From assembly GCA_036426205.1 (NCBI GenBank), contig CM071568.1:216980527-217044526 (forward strand): a DNA stretch of 64,000 bases, read 5' to 3'. This document shows, one piece after another, positions 46,210 through 56,761 of this stretch (its first letter is position 1; every line of letters begins with the position of its first letter). Both the position numbers and the translations under genes were made by a program. The stretch comes from Ascaphus truei (Eukaryota > Chordata > Amphibia > Anura > Ascaphidae). The notes beneath the pieces were generated by a model. It was not told the origin of the DNA and did no database searches. It saw only the letters and a list, made by a program, of their open reading frames with translations.

Positions 46210-47005
46210 TCTTTGCTTTTGTCTGTCACGCTGCGCTCACCATGGACAAGGAGGGACCCCGGAACTGAGGTGAAAAGGGTAATACTTGCACCCACAGCTG
46301 CGGGGACACGCCTGGAAGGTGGATTGTAGGCGTCCGGAACTGCACGGGAGAAAGGGTAAAAGTTCAGATACTCGCCGGATAATTGGGAAGTTCCAGTAGA
46401 ATAGTCGGTGCCGAGAGCCTTGGGTTAGGAGCCGGGAGGTAGGTAGGAATCCGTAAGCCGAGGTGGAGGGTTGGAGAGTTCGGGAGGTCAGAGGGCAAGC
46501 CAAAGGTCGAAATCCAGAGCGGGTCCACAGTCAAGCCGGTTCGGTACACAGGAGATCACTAGAAGAGACAGAGACAAAAAGCACTAAGGCCGGCACGACC
46601 GTGGGTAACGCAGGTCACACAAAGCTATGCTCAGCCAAAGAAGGAATGGCTGAGCAGGGTATAAATGTGGAGAGAGCCCAATGGGAAGAGGGGGAGGGAT
46701 GGAGGAGCGGGCCCATGGGAGGCAGGGATAGATTGGGGAATGTGCCACAGCTGATGAGCTTGATGCGTGGCTTGTGGGCGGTGCACATGCATCAGGCATG
46801 TGCACCATGCGGGGAGGTGCGCGCGGCCTGAGCTGGGGGCGGGAGTTCCTCCCGCGGGAGGACAGAAAGGTCCGTAAGTGTGTGCGCGCGCATGCGCGCG
46901 TCCTGTGGCAGCCGTGGGGACCAGGGAGGAAGGAGGAGGGTCCCGCTCGCGGCGGAGAACCTGTGGAGCCGGAGCCGGGGAGCGCCGGGTAAGTTGCAGC
47001 ATGGG
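46210..47005. repeat. CpG-rich LTR-like block
   Basis: GC- and CpG-rich, unlike its surroundings, starting near TGTCACGCTGCGCTCACC. It includes GGGTATAAATG (TATA-like) at about 46657 and the alternating GTGTGCGCGCGCATGCGCGCG at about 46880. Borders are not defined by a target duplication. Frames through it are not supported as genes. Confidence 0.4.
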
Positions 47006-47179
47006 GGGAACCCTCTTTGGGAGAGGTGTTCCCAGAGGTCTTACATTGTCTCTGAAAACTCCCTGGTTCCTGTATTTAGCTTTTTATGGGATAGTTCTGC
47101 ACCCCCTCTGTGCAGGACCAGCTTACAAGCGTGCAAAGTGTTAAAGGTCCAGGAAAGATATAGACTGCACTAAGCCCTT

Positions 47180-47480
47180 CCCTACAGTAAGTCACCTTTT
47201 TTAACCTCTCTCTCATCTCTGGCATATTCCCATCTGCCCTTAAGCATGTTCTCATCACGCCCATTCTAAAGAAACCCTCTCTTGACACAATTGCCTTCTC
47301 TAATTACTACCCTCTCTTTTCTTTGCCTCCAAGCTACTTGAGCGTCTTATATACAACAGTTTGACTCACTTTCTCTCATTCTACTCCCTGCTGACTCTGC
47401 AATCCAGTTTCCATCCTATAGACTCCATGTCACAGGAGACCAGTTATTTACACCTTTTAACCGGGATCATTCATTGAGCA
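47180..47480 (+). pseudogene. L2-type LINE reverse transcriptase fragment
   Basis: Translates as SGIFPSALKHVLITPILKKP then SLDTIAFSNYYPLFSLP, matching the F-P-x-x-L-K-x-A-x-V-x-P-x-L-K-K-P ... N-Y-R-P-I-S-N-L-P segment of L2/CR1 reverse transcriptases. Stops and a frameshift follow. Only about 100 codons remain. Confidence 0.7.
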
Positions 47481-48204
47481 AAACAAGACAGTAATACAAA
47501 TTGTCATTTATTCCATAGAAACAGATGAACACACAGTGGATTACAAAATAGAGAAAAAAAAACTTACTGGGGGTCTGGGCCACAAAACTGGACTTTCCTA
47601 GGTGAAATGGCACATAAAATATAGTCTTTAGGTTGACCGAAACTTGTCCTGAAATGTCCTGCAACTCATATCGGGAAAAGGAAAGATCCAGCTTGAATAT
47701 AAGCCTTTATAAGATATAAGCTTGGATATTTGTGACAGGTATCCCTTTGAACCAGCAGCACCGGTAATACTGTTTTGTTTTTTGACTAATGGTGTGCAGC
47801 ATATCACTGTTTATTTGACTGGAACTCAAATCGGCATGAAGTTCCTGATGCCACCACTGTATCCGCTCTAGAGATGCTGACATCCCTTGACAGGGAGATA
47901 GTACCAAACATCCTGGTACTCTTTTCGGCTTGCAATCCCAGCCGCGACCGCTACATTCTATTCTCAGAACTTGGTCCCAAAAAGTGGGACTTAGAAAATT
48001 TCTCGCCTTCAAATTTCTGAAGCCGGCTCGCTGCTATTTCTGCAAGAGCATCTTTTGGTGATTTTGAATTTGACGCTGCTGTCTTAGCGCTTAGAAACTC
48101 TCATCCGGATTGGCTGAAGGTTTCTTATAGTATTTCAGAGTTCATCCATGAAATATTACAGCCAATCCGAGCGTGGAAAGAGTCCTACCTGCCTATCAGA
48201 GCTA

Positions 48205-49315
48205 TCTGGAATGTTAATGAACCAAGAGGACACAAAGATCTTTTTGTTCACAGCTAGCTGCAGCAGATTCAAACTCAACCACCAGAGTGTACACCTGCGT
48301 TGGCCCAAAGGCGGACAGCCTGATGGGGCTCCCCAAAAACTGCTCCCCTCTGCACAGGACCAGCGTACTAAGGGTTAACATGTGCTTGTACTTTTTGGAA
48401 CGTCAACTCCCATCACTGGAATGTTAATTGCAAGGGATCGGGGGACACGCGCCTTACAGCGGGTCCCCGTCACCCCGGCTCCCAGTACTGCCGCTCGTCC
48501 CAGGCCCCCTCCCCGTCAGCTCCTTACTCGCTCCGGTCGGACGCCACGCCGCTCCTCCGCGGCACACGCTGCCTCCGCCCAAACGCTGCAGGGGCGCGCG
48601 CGCGGGAGTGTTACAGGGCGCGCGCGCACCCGTCCTCTTCTACACTCCTCCTGCAGCCTTGGCTCCACCTCCCAGCAGCTGGAGGCTATTCTCACTAGGG
48701 AACACCACACCAGGCATCCTAACCTATCCCTGGGACCGCTCAGTCAAGCCCCCGCTCCGCCTCTTGCTCCCATTGGTTCTCCGGCATTTATAGTTCCTGT
48801 CTGCCCTCTCCTTCCTCGCTCTGCATAGTTTTCCTGTGGCTCTTGTTGTACAGAGGTCTATGCCTGGCTCTCTTTTGTATTGCAGCTCTCGCTCCAGTAT
48901 CTGCCCTCGTTTGATACCCTTGGATTTGATCTCGGCTCTATTTAGACTTCGTGTACCTCGCTACTCCCTGGACTCGGCTTTGGACCTCACTACGCTGCTC
49001 TCTCCTGCCCCTGACCTACGGCTTTTCGGATCTTTACCCTCGGACCTCTGGCACCCCGGACTAGGCAAGTATCAGGCTAACCCTTTCTCACCAGGCCCGG
49101 CAACGCATCATTCCAAATTCCGGGCACGCCCTCACTGCTGTGGGTGCGTGTTATACCCTTACCCACCTCAGTATTGGGGACTGGCCAGGTCTGCGGGCAG
49201 TCAAGCATTACTTTAATGAGCCAAGAGGACACAAAAATCTTTTTGTTCACAGCTGCAGCAGAACAATCTCAACCACCCCAGTGTACATTTGCATTGCCCC
49301 AAAGGCGGACAGACT
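48205..49315. repeat. GC-rich LTR-like block between two 100-bp direct repeats
   Basis: AATGAACCAAGAGGACACAA...CCCAAAGGCGGACAG (48212-48317) recurs as AATGAGCCAAGAGGACACAA...CCCAAAGGCGGACAG (49213-49312). The sequence between, from about 48430, is GC-rich and contains phrases like the solo LTRs at 5322 and 8619 (GGATCGGGGG near the start, GGACCTCACTACG). It may be an LTR inserted in a duplicated unit. Precise ends are not found. Confidence 0.45.
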
Positions 49316-49439
49316 TTGGTGCAGCAGAAGGGCAGACAAAGGGTGTGAGCCGTTTGCTGCCGTTCGGTGATGTTAAAGCTGCTCTATTTCAATCTGAAAC
49401 TCATAAGCCCTTTATCCCTTGTACCCAATTTTCCAATTC

Positions 49440-49605
49440 TATCTGTGCATGAAAAGTCTGTGAATTGACTGTATCACCCTGTTCTTTTAATGTAGCCATG
49501 TATTTTTGATAACTCTGTGCCCAGGACATACTTGAAAACGAGAGGTAACTCTCAATGTATTACTTCCTGGTAAAACATTTTTATAAATAAATAAATAAAA
49601 ATCTA
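49440..49605 (+). mobile_element. LINE 3' tail (L2/CR1-type), copy A
   Basis: TGCCCAGGACATACTTGAAA, GAGAGGTAACTC and TTACTTCCTGGTAAAACATTT, then an ATAA repeat (AAATAAATAAATAAA). The same tail is found at 55335-55430. A short terminal tandem in place of poly-A is usual for this LINE group. Confidence 0.65.
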
Positions 49606-50539
49606 AGCCGGGCAAGTTTGGATTCGGAATCTGACACGGGCATGTGCCAACCTGGCACTTCTCCCACTTGTCAGTCAGGAGCAACCTGCGGAGTTAGGCT
49701 CCTCAAAGTCTGGGGATGGGCAAATGGTGGTTCGATGACTTCCATTCATCCCAGGACGTGAGTACTTGAGGGTAACTTAGCTGCCCAAATGTCTTTAACA
49801 TCTTGGCAAACTCTGAGGCTTTCATGTTCGGGACCCGAGCAGACTTGATGGCACCAAGCTTGGTAGCCACATGGTCTCTCGGAACCATGGACCATGAAGT
49901 CCCCAGCTTATATACCTTGCACTTGCATATGTACTTTTATACACTTAAATAAAATTTACTTTCACATATTTTTTCTAAGTCCTTTGGTTATGGGGAATAG
50001 AATGAAAAGCATGCAGGTTATTTTTCACCAGCCTTATCCCCACACACTGAAAACCGGACTTAGACTTTTAAAAACCTTTGCAACCTTATCTATGGTTGGG
50101 GAACCCTCAGATCCCCTATACCAGGTTCTGGGTGATCAGGGTATTAACTGGTCATCCACCCCTAGACTAGGGACCCCTTTACCGTTTCAGGGATACCACA
50201 CATCCCTATGTCCCATTTACCTTTCTGGTCTGTGCTGAAGCAGGGTATCCTAGCAGTGAGTTGCGCAAGTGTTTTCAAGGGGAGACTTTGCCGGAGCAAT
50301 GTGTCTAAATGTATCCGAGAATCCGACCTGATTCCCGGGTACATTTTTGGGGTATCCAGCAACTCTGGAACCCCACTAGCTACTGTAGACACATTCTGAC
50401 AAGACTTTCTCTGTAAAACCCCCCTTGAAACTCATAGTTTAGCAATCTCTGTTTGCTGGCACACCTAGAAAGGTAAAACATTCTTTGTCCCATAATTTTA
50501 CACAATGTATTAATAAACAATAAACAGGACTAGCTGGTT

Positions 50540-53080
50540 AGTCTGGACCGCTTTGTAGTAGGACATAAGGCACACAAGACTCAAGCCCCCTGCCTTGTTT
50601 GGTATATTTAAAATGTTCTTACAAATCCTTGGTGTTCTGTTTTTCCAGATGAATTTGGTTATAGTAGACTGTAGAGTCTTAAATTCCCTAGGACTAAAGG
50701 GATGAGCAGAGTCTGGAAAGGTACAGGAGGCGGAGCAATATATTCATTTTTATGCTATGAATTCTGCCTATCCATGAGATAGCTGGCTGGACCATGACCC
50801 ATTGTCAGTTTTGAGAGCCCTCAGTAATTTTCCCTGTAGAGGGAGCCATAATCCCTTGTTTTAAATATCCCTAAGTATTTGATCGCCATTGGCTGCCACT
50901 TAAAGTCACAATTTAGAGTGATTATTTTAACCTGGTCTCTAGGCAAATTAATATTTAGTGCCTCAGACTTATTGATGCAGTATTAATTTTGAAAACTGAA
51001 ATATCCTTAAAACAAGATAGAATGGAGTACAGGTTAGGGAGCGATGTCAGAGGTTTAGTTATTGTAAGGATTACATCATCCGCAAACAGAGCGGTTTTGT
51101 ACATCTGGTCCTTCACCTGCACTCCTGCTATATTGGAGTTGTTTCTTATATTTGCGGCCAGAGGCTCCATACAGAGAGCGAATAGCAGGGGGGATAAAGG
51201 GCATCCCTGCCTGGTACCATTCAGCATAGGGAAAGCCACAGAAGAGAATCCCTGTATATAATGCCCCGATAGCTCTAAAGAAAGGGCCTTCCACTCCAAA
51301 TGCCTGCAACGTTTTTGACATGTAGTTCCAGTCGATTCGGTCAAACGCCTTTTCGACGTCAAGGCTCAGGACCATTGATGGCACCTCGTGTTTGGCAGCA
51401 AAAACCACCAGATCAATAATATGTCTGGTATTGTCCGCTGCCTGCCTTCCGGGGTCAAAACCCACCTGTTCCAAGTGGACCAGTGAGGGGAGACTTTATT
51501 TATTCTATTAGCTAGTAGTTTGGAGAATATTTTTAAATCTGAATTTATTAAAGAAATTGGTCTGTAATTTTTCAGTCTGTGGGGTCCTTTCCTTCTTTCT
51601 GAATTAGTGCTATAGATGCTTGGAGCATACTGCTGGGGAATTGGGAGTCTAGGAGTATAGAGTTAAACATAATAAACAGGACTAGGACGAGGATATGGGA
51701 GAATGTTTTATAATATAAATTCGAGAAGCCATCAGGCCCCGGAGCCTTAGCCGACTTAAGATCTTTAATAACCCGGAGAACTTCTTCAAGTGTGAAGTTT
51801 TCGGCTAATTTGTTTTTTTCATCTGGGACAATTGTGGGGAGATTAGCCAATTCCAGGAAGTTTGTCAGCTGGGATATCAAATGTTTACCTTGTTTAGTCT
51901 TGTTACCATCATACATTTTTGAGTAGAAGGCCTGAAATTCCCTGATTATCAGGGTCGGAGTTGTGGAAAGATTGCCTGTTTTCTGTCTGATCGCGTGGAT
52001 ATTGCGACTTGTTGGAGCGGGTCTAAGTCTAGCAGCCAACAATGTGTCAGGTTTATTTGATTTCTCAACAAAATGTAGCCTGAGTGAAGGTGAGGGATTT
52101 TTCCGCTGTAGCAGTGAAAATATTCTGCTCAGCTTTGGCCTCATTCACTTTAATTAGGTCCGCATGCTGACCCCCTCTTTGATGTAATCTGGACAGCTCT
52201 TCCAATTTTGATCAAGCCCTCTTTATACAAGCTTCCCTTTCTTTCTGCCTACAGTGATGCTGATTAACCTTCCTCTTAAGGTGGCCTTATAGGCCTCCCA
52301 GAGGACAAATGGGGATGACACAGTGTCTGTGTTGGTTTTGAAAAAGAACACTAGTTCTTCGTCAAGTATTTTTTTGATCTCAGGGATTTTGAGCAAGGAC
52401 TCATTGATTTTCCAATGGGCTGTTTGTGGAGGCATGTTAAGGTGAGAGCATCTGATCTCCACAGCATGATTCAACCAGTCTGCAGCATGGATTCTTGAGT
52501 AGGCACAATGGGGAATTGTTTTGGAGGAAATAAAAATATAATCTATAGGGGAGTATGACCCATGTGGAGGGGAGTAGAAAGTGAACTCTTTGCCTGTCGG
52601 GTTAAATTCTCTCCACCCATCCGCCAGTTGGAGGTCCTCCAGACCTTTGGTCAGGGCCCTGCGATCTGCCCTTCTGCGGAGGGTTGGGGGCCCAGTCCTG
52701 TCAGTAGTCGGGTCCATGGTTAGGTTGAAGTCACCTCACAATATAATCCTACCCTTAGCTAATCTTTTTAAGATATGAAGATTTTTTTAGAAAAACATGT
52801 GGCACTGGCTTCGTTAGGGGGGTAGACATTGGCAAGGCAAGTGAGCAACTTTAAATGAGATCCTGTTATTAAATAGAATCATGACCGCTTTAGTTTTACT
52901 GGGGCAGTCAAATGAAAAACCTGTCTGTATTGTTTATCAAAGAATGAGGGGGTCTTATCCTTCTTAAAGTACGTCTCCTGGAGGACTACTGTACATCGCT
53001 TTTATATCTCTTGTATTCTGTTATGGCCATTTTCCTCATACAGGGTTCATTTAGACCCTTGACAATATGTGATATAATTA
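50540..53080 (-). mobile_element. L1-clade LINE, degraded: endonuclease and reverse transcriptase
   Basis: Read on the reverse strand from about 53075: KGLNEPCMRKMAITEYKR, VLQETYFKKDKTPSFF, LANVYPPNEAS-like and GDFNLTMDP (APE endonuclease motifs), then HWKINESLL, KAPGPDGFSNLYYK, EQVGFDPGRQAADNTR, SLDVEKAFDRIDW, GTRQGCPLSPLLFAL and the catalytic FADDVIL. Degraded blocks IKYLGI, KTLQSTITKFIWKN and NKAGGLSLV follow to about 50540. Many frameshifts and stops, so it is a pseudo-element. It is in the same orientation as, but distinct from, the copy at 56762. Confidence 0.85.
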
Positions 53081-53710
53081 CTAATCACATTTATGTGGGT
53101 GGAGCGAAGTTATCCTGCCCCTCAATGGGGTTGTCAGCAAATTGGGTAATTGGAGAGGTAGTGGAGAGGTAGAAGGCGCCTTGGCCTGAGTGTAGGAGGG
53201 TAGTACCTTGGACGAAGGGAGGGGGGCAGGAGGGAAATAAAATAGAGCTTTTAGGGACAGGTATGTCCTGTAGCTAAAGCACCCTTGGGTAAAACGGGGG
53301 GGGGGGGGTAATTCCAATGGGTAAATAGGAGGTGTGTACACTTAAGTGCACCAACCTCTCGGGGAAACATGGCCAGTTACCAGGGCAGGATGGGACCTCC
53401 TGGCCATGGCAGGGAACCACAAATTCAATATAAAACAAATATTACATCAGCTTATAACCAAATAATGTAACAATATCTATATATTTTTTTCTTGTTTCTA
53501 AACACAAAAGATCAACAGCAATATAAAACCTAACCCTGTTCTGAAGGAAGTATTCGGTGATCAGACCCTTGGCAGAGCCAGGCATGAACTTCCCGTATGT
53601 ACCATGGGGCATAACACCCCTTTCTTTGGGGGTCCCACTTTGCTCCACTCTGGCGTCAGGTCGCTCCAGCTCGCTCGGTCACCTCACGGATTTAGATGCC
53701 TCTTTTTTAA

Positions 53711-53990
53711 TTAAAATAAATCTAATTTAGCTAGTCTCTCTTCATAAATCAGATTTTCCATCCTCTTTATTAATTTGGTGGCTCTTCTCTTCATTTTCTC
53801 TAGATCCATAATGTATTTTCTATGGAGTGGTGCCCAAAATTGTACTTCGTATTGAAGATGTGGTCTTAATAATGCTTTATAGAGGGGCATAAATATGTTT
53901 ACTTCTCTTCCACCCATTGCCCGTTTAATGCAAGATAAGATCTTGTTTACCTTTGCAGCTATAGTACTGCATGACTTTGGGCACTATTAC
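53711..53990 (-). pseudogene. CR1-type LINE reverse transcriptase, C-terminal fragment
   Basis: Reverse-strand reading AAKVNKILSCIKRAMGGR, LYKALLRPHLQYEVQFWAP, MKRRATKLI and YEERLAKLDLF. This follows the A-x3-A-N-x-x-L ... Y-K-x-L-V-R-P-H-L-E-Y ... Y-E-E-R-L motif order at the end of CR1 reverse transcriptases. Confidence 0.85.
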
Positions 53991-54556
53991 TAAGCCTGCT
54001 GTTTACAAACACTTCTAACTCCTTCTCCATCAAGGATTCTACTTAAGAGACAGTATATGATGTTTATTTCATGCCACTTTCTCACTTGATAAAGACCTTT
54101 GTAGGTCGAAACATTGTACCAATAATTGGCTAATAAATAGTTTAAAATCCGCAGTGCCCTGTGATGCTTTTCTATTTCATGTACCTTGGATTACTTATAG
54201 GCTATCCCTGATTGCAGGCGCGCCGGTAACTGTATTTCTTGACTTTTTGTGCTGCAGATTTCACTATTTTGCATGTGCTATGGCAGACAGGTAAGTATTG
54301 CATGTACATCAAATTTGATCTTTCAAGCATTACATGTTATGGGAACATGTTACCACAACAGCACACAGTTGCTCCCACATCATGGGTGGTAACCGTCGTC
54401 GTTTCCCAGGTGAGTGTAAGCGTCCTTGCATCAAGCTGCTTGCTTCTGTATGGCGTTAGTATATGATCCGGCAGAAACTGCTAACTGGTCCATGGTGGTC
54501 CGGGGTGTCTGTGGTTATGTTCATTTAAAGCTCCCACACTCCAAGCTCCCACCTCC

Positions 54557-54595
54557 CTGATGAAGTAGACAAGGTCTACAACACACGTTGGATTG
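54557..54595 (+). ncRNA. hammerhead-like hairpin motif
   Basis: CTGATGA (54557-54563), one A, GTAGAC-AAG-GTCTAC (54565-54579), then AACAC where GAAAC is expected. A related motif stands at 54086-54112 (TTGATAA, A, GACCT-TTGT... AGGTC, GAAAC) followed by AATAAA. The core and stem fit a hammerhead ribozyme II-stem arrangement except for the extra A and core changes, so activity is doubtful. Confidence 0.3.
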
Positions 54596-55334
54596 ATTAT
54601 TCTTTGCATCTGAACTCCATACAGATTGGTATGGCTACTGGTGCCTGTGGTTCCATTCGGCTAAGTGACGACTCGCTGGTTGGTCACAGTTAGTGACACA
54701 GTCCTGTGACATCATCAGCCGCAGCTTTGAGGCGCACAGAGTTTCTTCGGTGTGCATTGAGGGCATTCTGCTCCTCAGCCGACACTGTGGGAGCTTTAAA
54801 TTAACATAACGACGGACACACCAGACCAAAACAGATCAGCAAGCAGTTGCTGCCGGTACATCTACTAATGCATTCAGAAGCAAGCAGGTTGATGAGACGA
54901 CGCGTACACACACCTGGCCTGGGAGACGACTGCAGTGACTACACATGACATGGGCGCAAGCTGTGTGCTGTTGTGGTAACATGTACCCATAAAATTTAAT
55001 GCTTGAATGGTAAATGTGCAATACTTACCTGTCTCACCATAGCACATTACATTATTTACTATACTATGAGAGTTGTGCACTATCTTTTCTCTTTATCTAA
55101 GAGGGGATGATAACTATATACAAATTTATTTGGGGACAATACAAGTAGCTTTCAAAAGAACTATTCATTCCAAGGGCAGTACAAACAATACAAGGTCATA
55201 CCTTAAGGTTGGAGAAAAAAAGATTTCACCAGCAACAAAGAAAAGGGTTCTTTTACAGTAAGGGCAGTTAAAATGTGAAATTAATTACCACTGTGATGGC
55301 AAACACCCATGTATTTGTAACCAAGTATATTTGT

Positions 55335-55430
55335 CATCATAACTCTTTGCCCAGGACTTACTTGAAAAAGAGAGGTAACTCAATGTACTACTGTACTTCC
55401 TGGTAAAACATTTGATAAATAAATAAGATC
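55335..55430 (+). mobile_element. LINE 3' tail (L2/CR1-type), copy B
   Basis: TGCCCAGGACTTACTTGAAA, AGAGGTAACTCAATGTA, TTCCTGGTAAAACATTTGAT and AAATAAATAA: the same tail as at 49440. Confidence 0.65.
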
Positions 55431-56263
55431 CAAAAGATATCTTCAAAAAAAAAGGTTGGACATGTTTTTAGAAAGGAATGCTAGACAGGGATATACCATA
55501 TAAGTAAACATGAGAATGATGATATTCCAGGGAGTAATCTGATTGCCAATATTTGGAGTCAGGAAGCAATTTATTTTTCCCTTTATGAGATATCATTGGA
55601 TGATATTTCACTGGAGGGTTTTGGTTGTCTTCTTCTTGATCAATATACTGTAAGTAGAAATATAGAATAAAGTATCTGTCGTCTAAATTTAGTATAGGTT
55701 GAACTTGATGGATGTATGTCTTTTTTGAACCTCATCTACTATAGGTTTAGGGACAATATTGCTTTTTACAAAAGATTTATTGATGATCTGATATTGATTT
55801 GGGATGGGGATTGAGATACACTTCTGTCTTTTTTTGAATATTTTAATAACAGCTGCAATTTGAAATTCACTCACAATTTATTCATTAAACTCCGATACCT
55901 AGCGATATGGGCCGCCAAGTTTTAACATGTAACTCTAAGAAAGGGTTAACATTGGTCCTCGAAACGTTGTGCTATCTTCAGTCTCATTGAATTTCAATAA
56001 ATGATCAGAGGATCTTTTGAAAGAAGAGTACGGCTATTTCTCCATCTATATTTTCTGTGATCTCTCTTCCTATGTACTGTAAATATAAATGGCCACTATC
56101 AGGTTCACTAATAGCTTTCCCAGCGACCAGGAATTAGGTCTTAACCCACTTCCAGGAATGGCCAACCTCCTCCCCCTGCTGCCAGCTTTACCCCCCTGTC
56201 GGAAACCCTGGCCTACTGTAGACATAGGCAAGATAAGACCAGCTGACCTAGAATACTGTATGT

Positions 56264-56480
56264 CAGTGGTTCCCAACCCCAGTCCTCAAGGACCAGTAAC
56301 AGTGCAGGTTTTAAGGATACCCCGGCTTGAGCACAGGTGGTTCAGTCACAATGATTGGGCCACCTGTGCTAATGAGAGGATTGCCTTAAACAATGATTGT
56401 GCCACCTGTGCTAATTAGAGGATTGCCGTAAAACCTGCACTGTTAGTGGTCCTTGAGGACTGGAGTTGGGAACCACAGCA
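56264..56480. mobile_element. hAT-type MITE (217 bp)
   Basis: Its start, CAGTGGTTCCCAACCCCAGT, is matched inversely by its end, ACTGGAGTTGGGAACCAC. Flanks CTGTATGT (56256-56263) and GTGTATGT (56481-56488) form an 8-bp target duplication with one mismatch. A small internal tandem repeats GCCACCTGTGCTAAT. Confidence 0.85.
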
Positions 56481-56761
56481 GTGTATGTGATAAAATACAA
56501 AATATTAGCAATATAGAACTTATTAATATATTAGCCCTTTAGAAACGTATCTGGCCAGCTAATCATGGTCATCCTGTGACTAGTCGGCCATATGATCTAC
56601 TAACTTAATATTTGCACATGGGGATGTTATGCCTTTTGTGTTTTATTCGTAGGGTGTTGTATCTTAACCCCTTCGGTGCCTAAATGTATTCCTGTTGCAA
56701 TGCAATTGTTGCCCCAAGCATTAAAGGGTTAAATAAAAGTTACATAATTTTTGTCATTATC

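Noticed and set aside
46463..47173. Overlapping frames on both strands in the CpG-rich block
   Set aside because: GC-rich composition leaves stops rare; no motif found.
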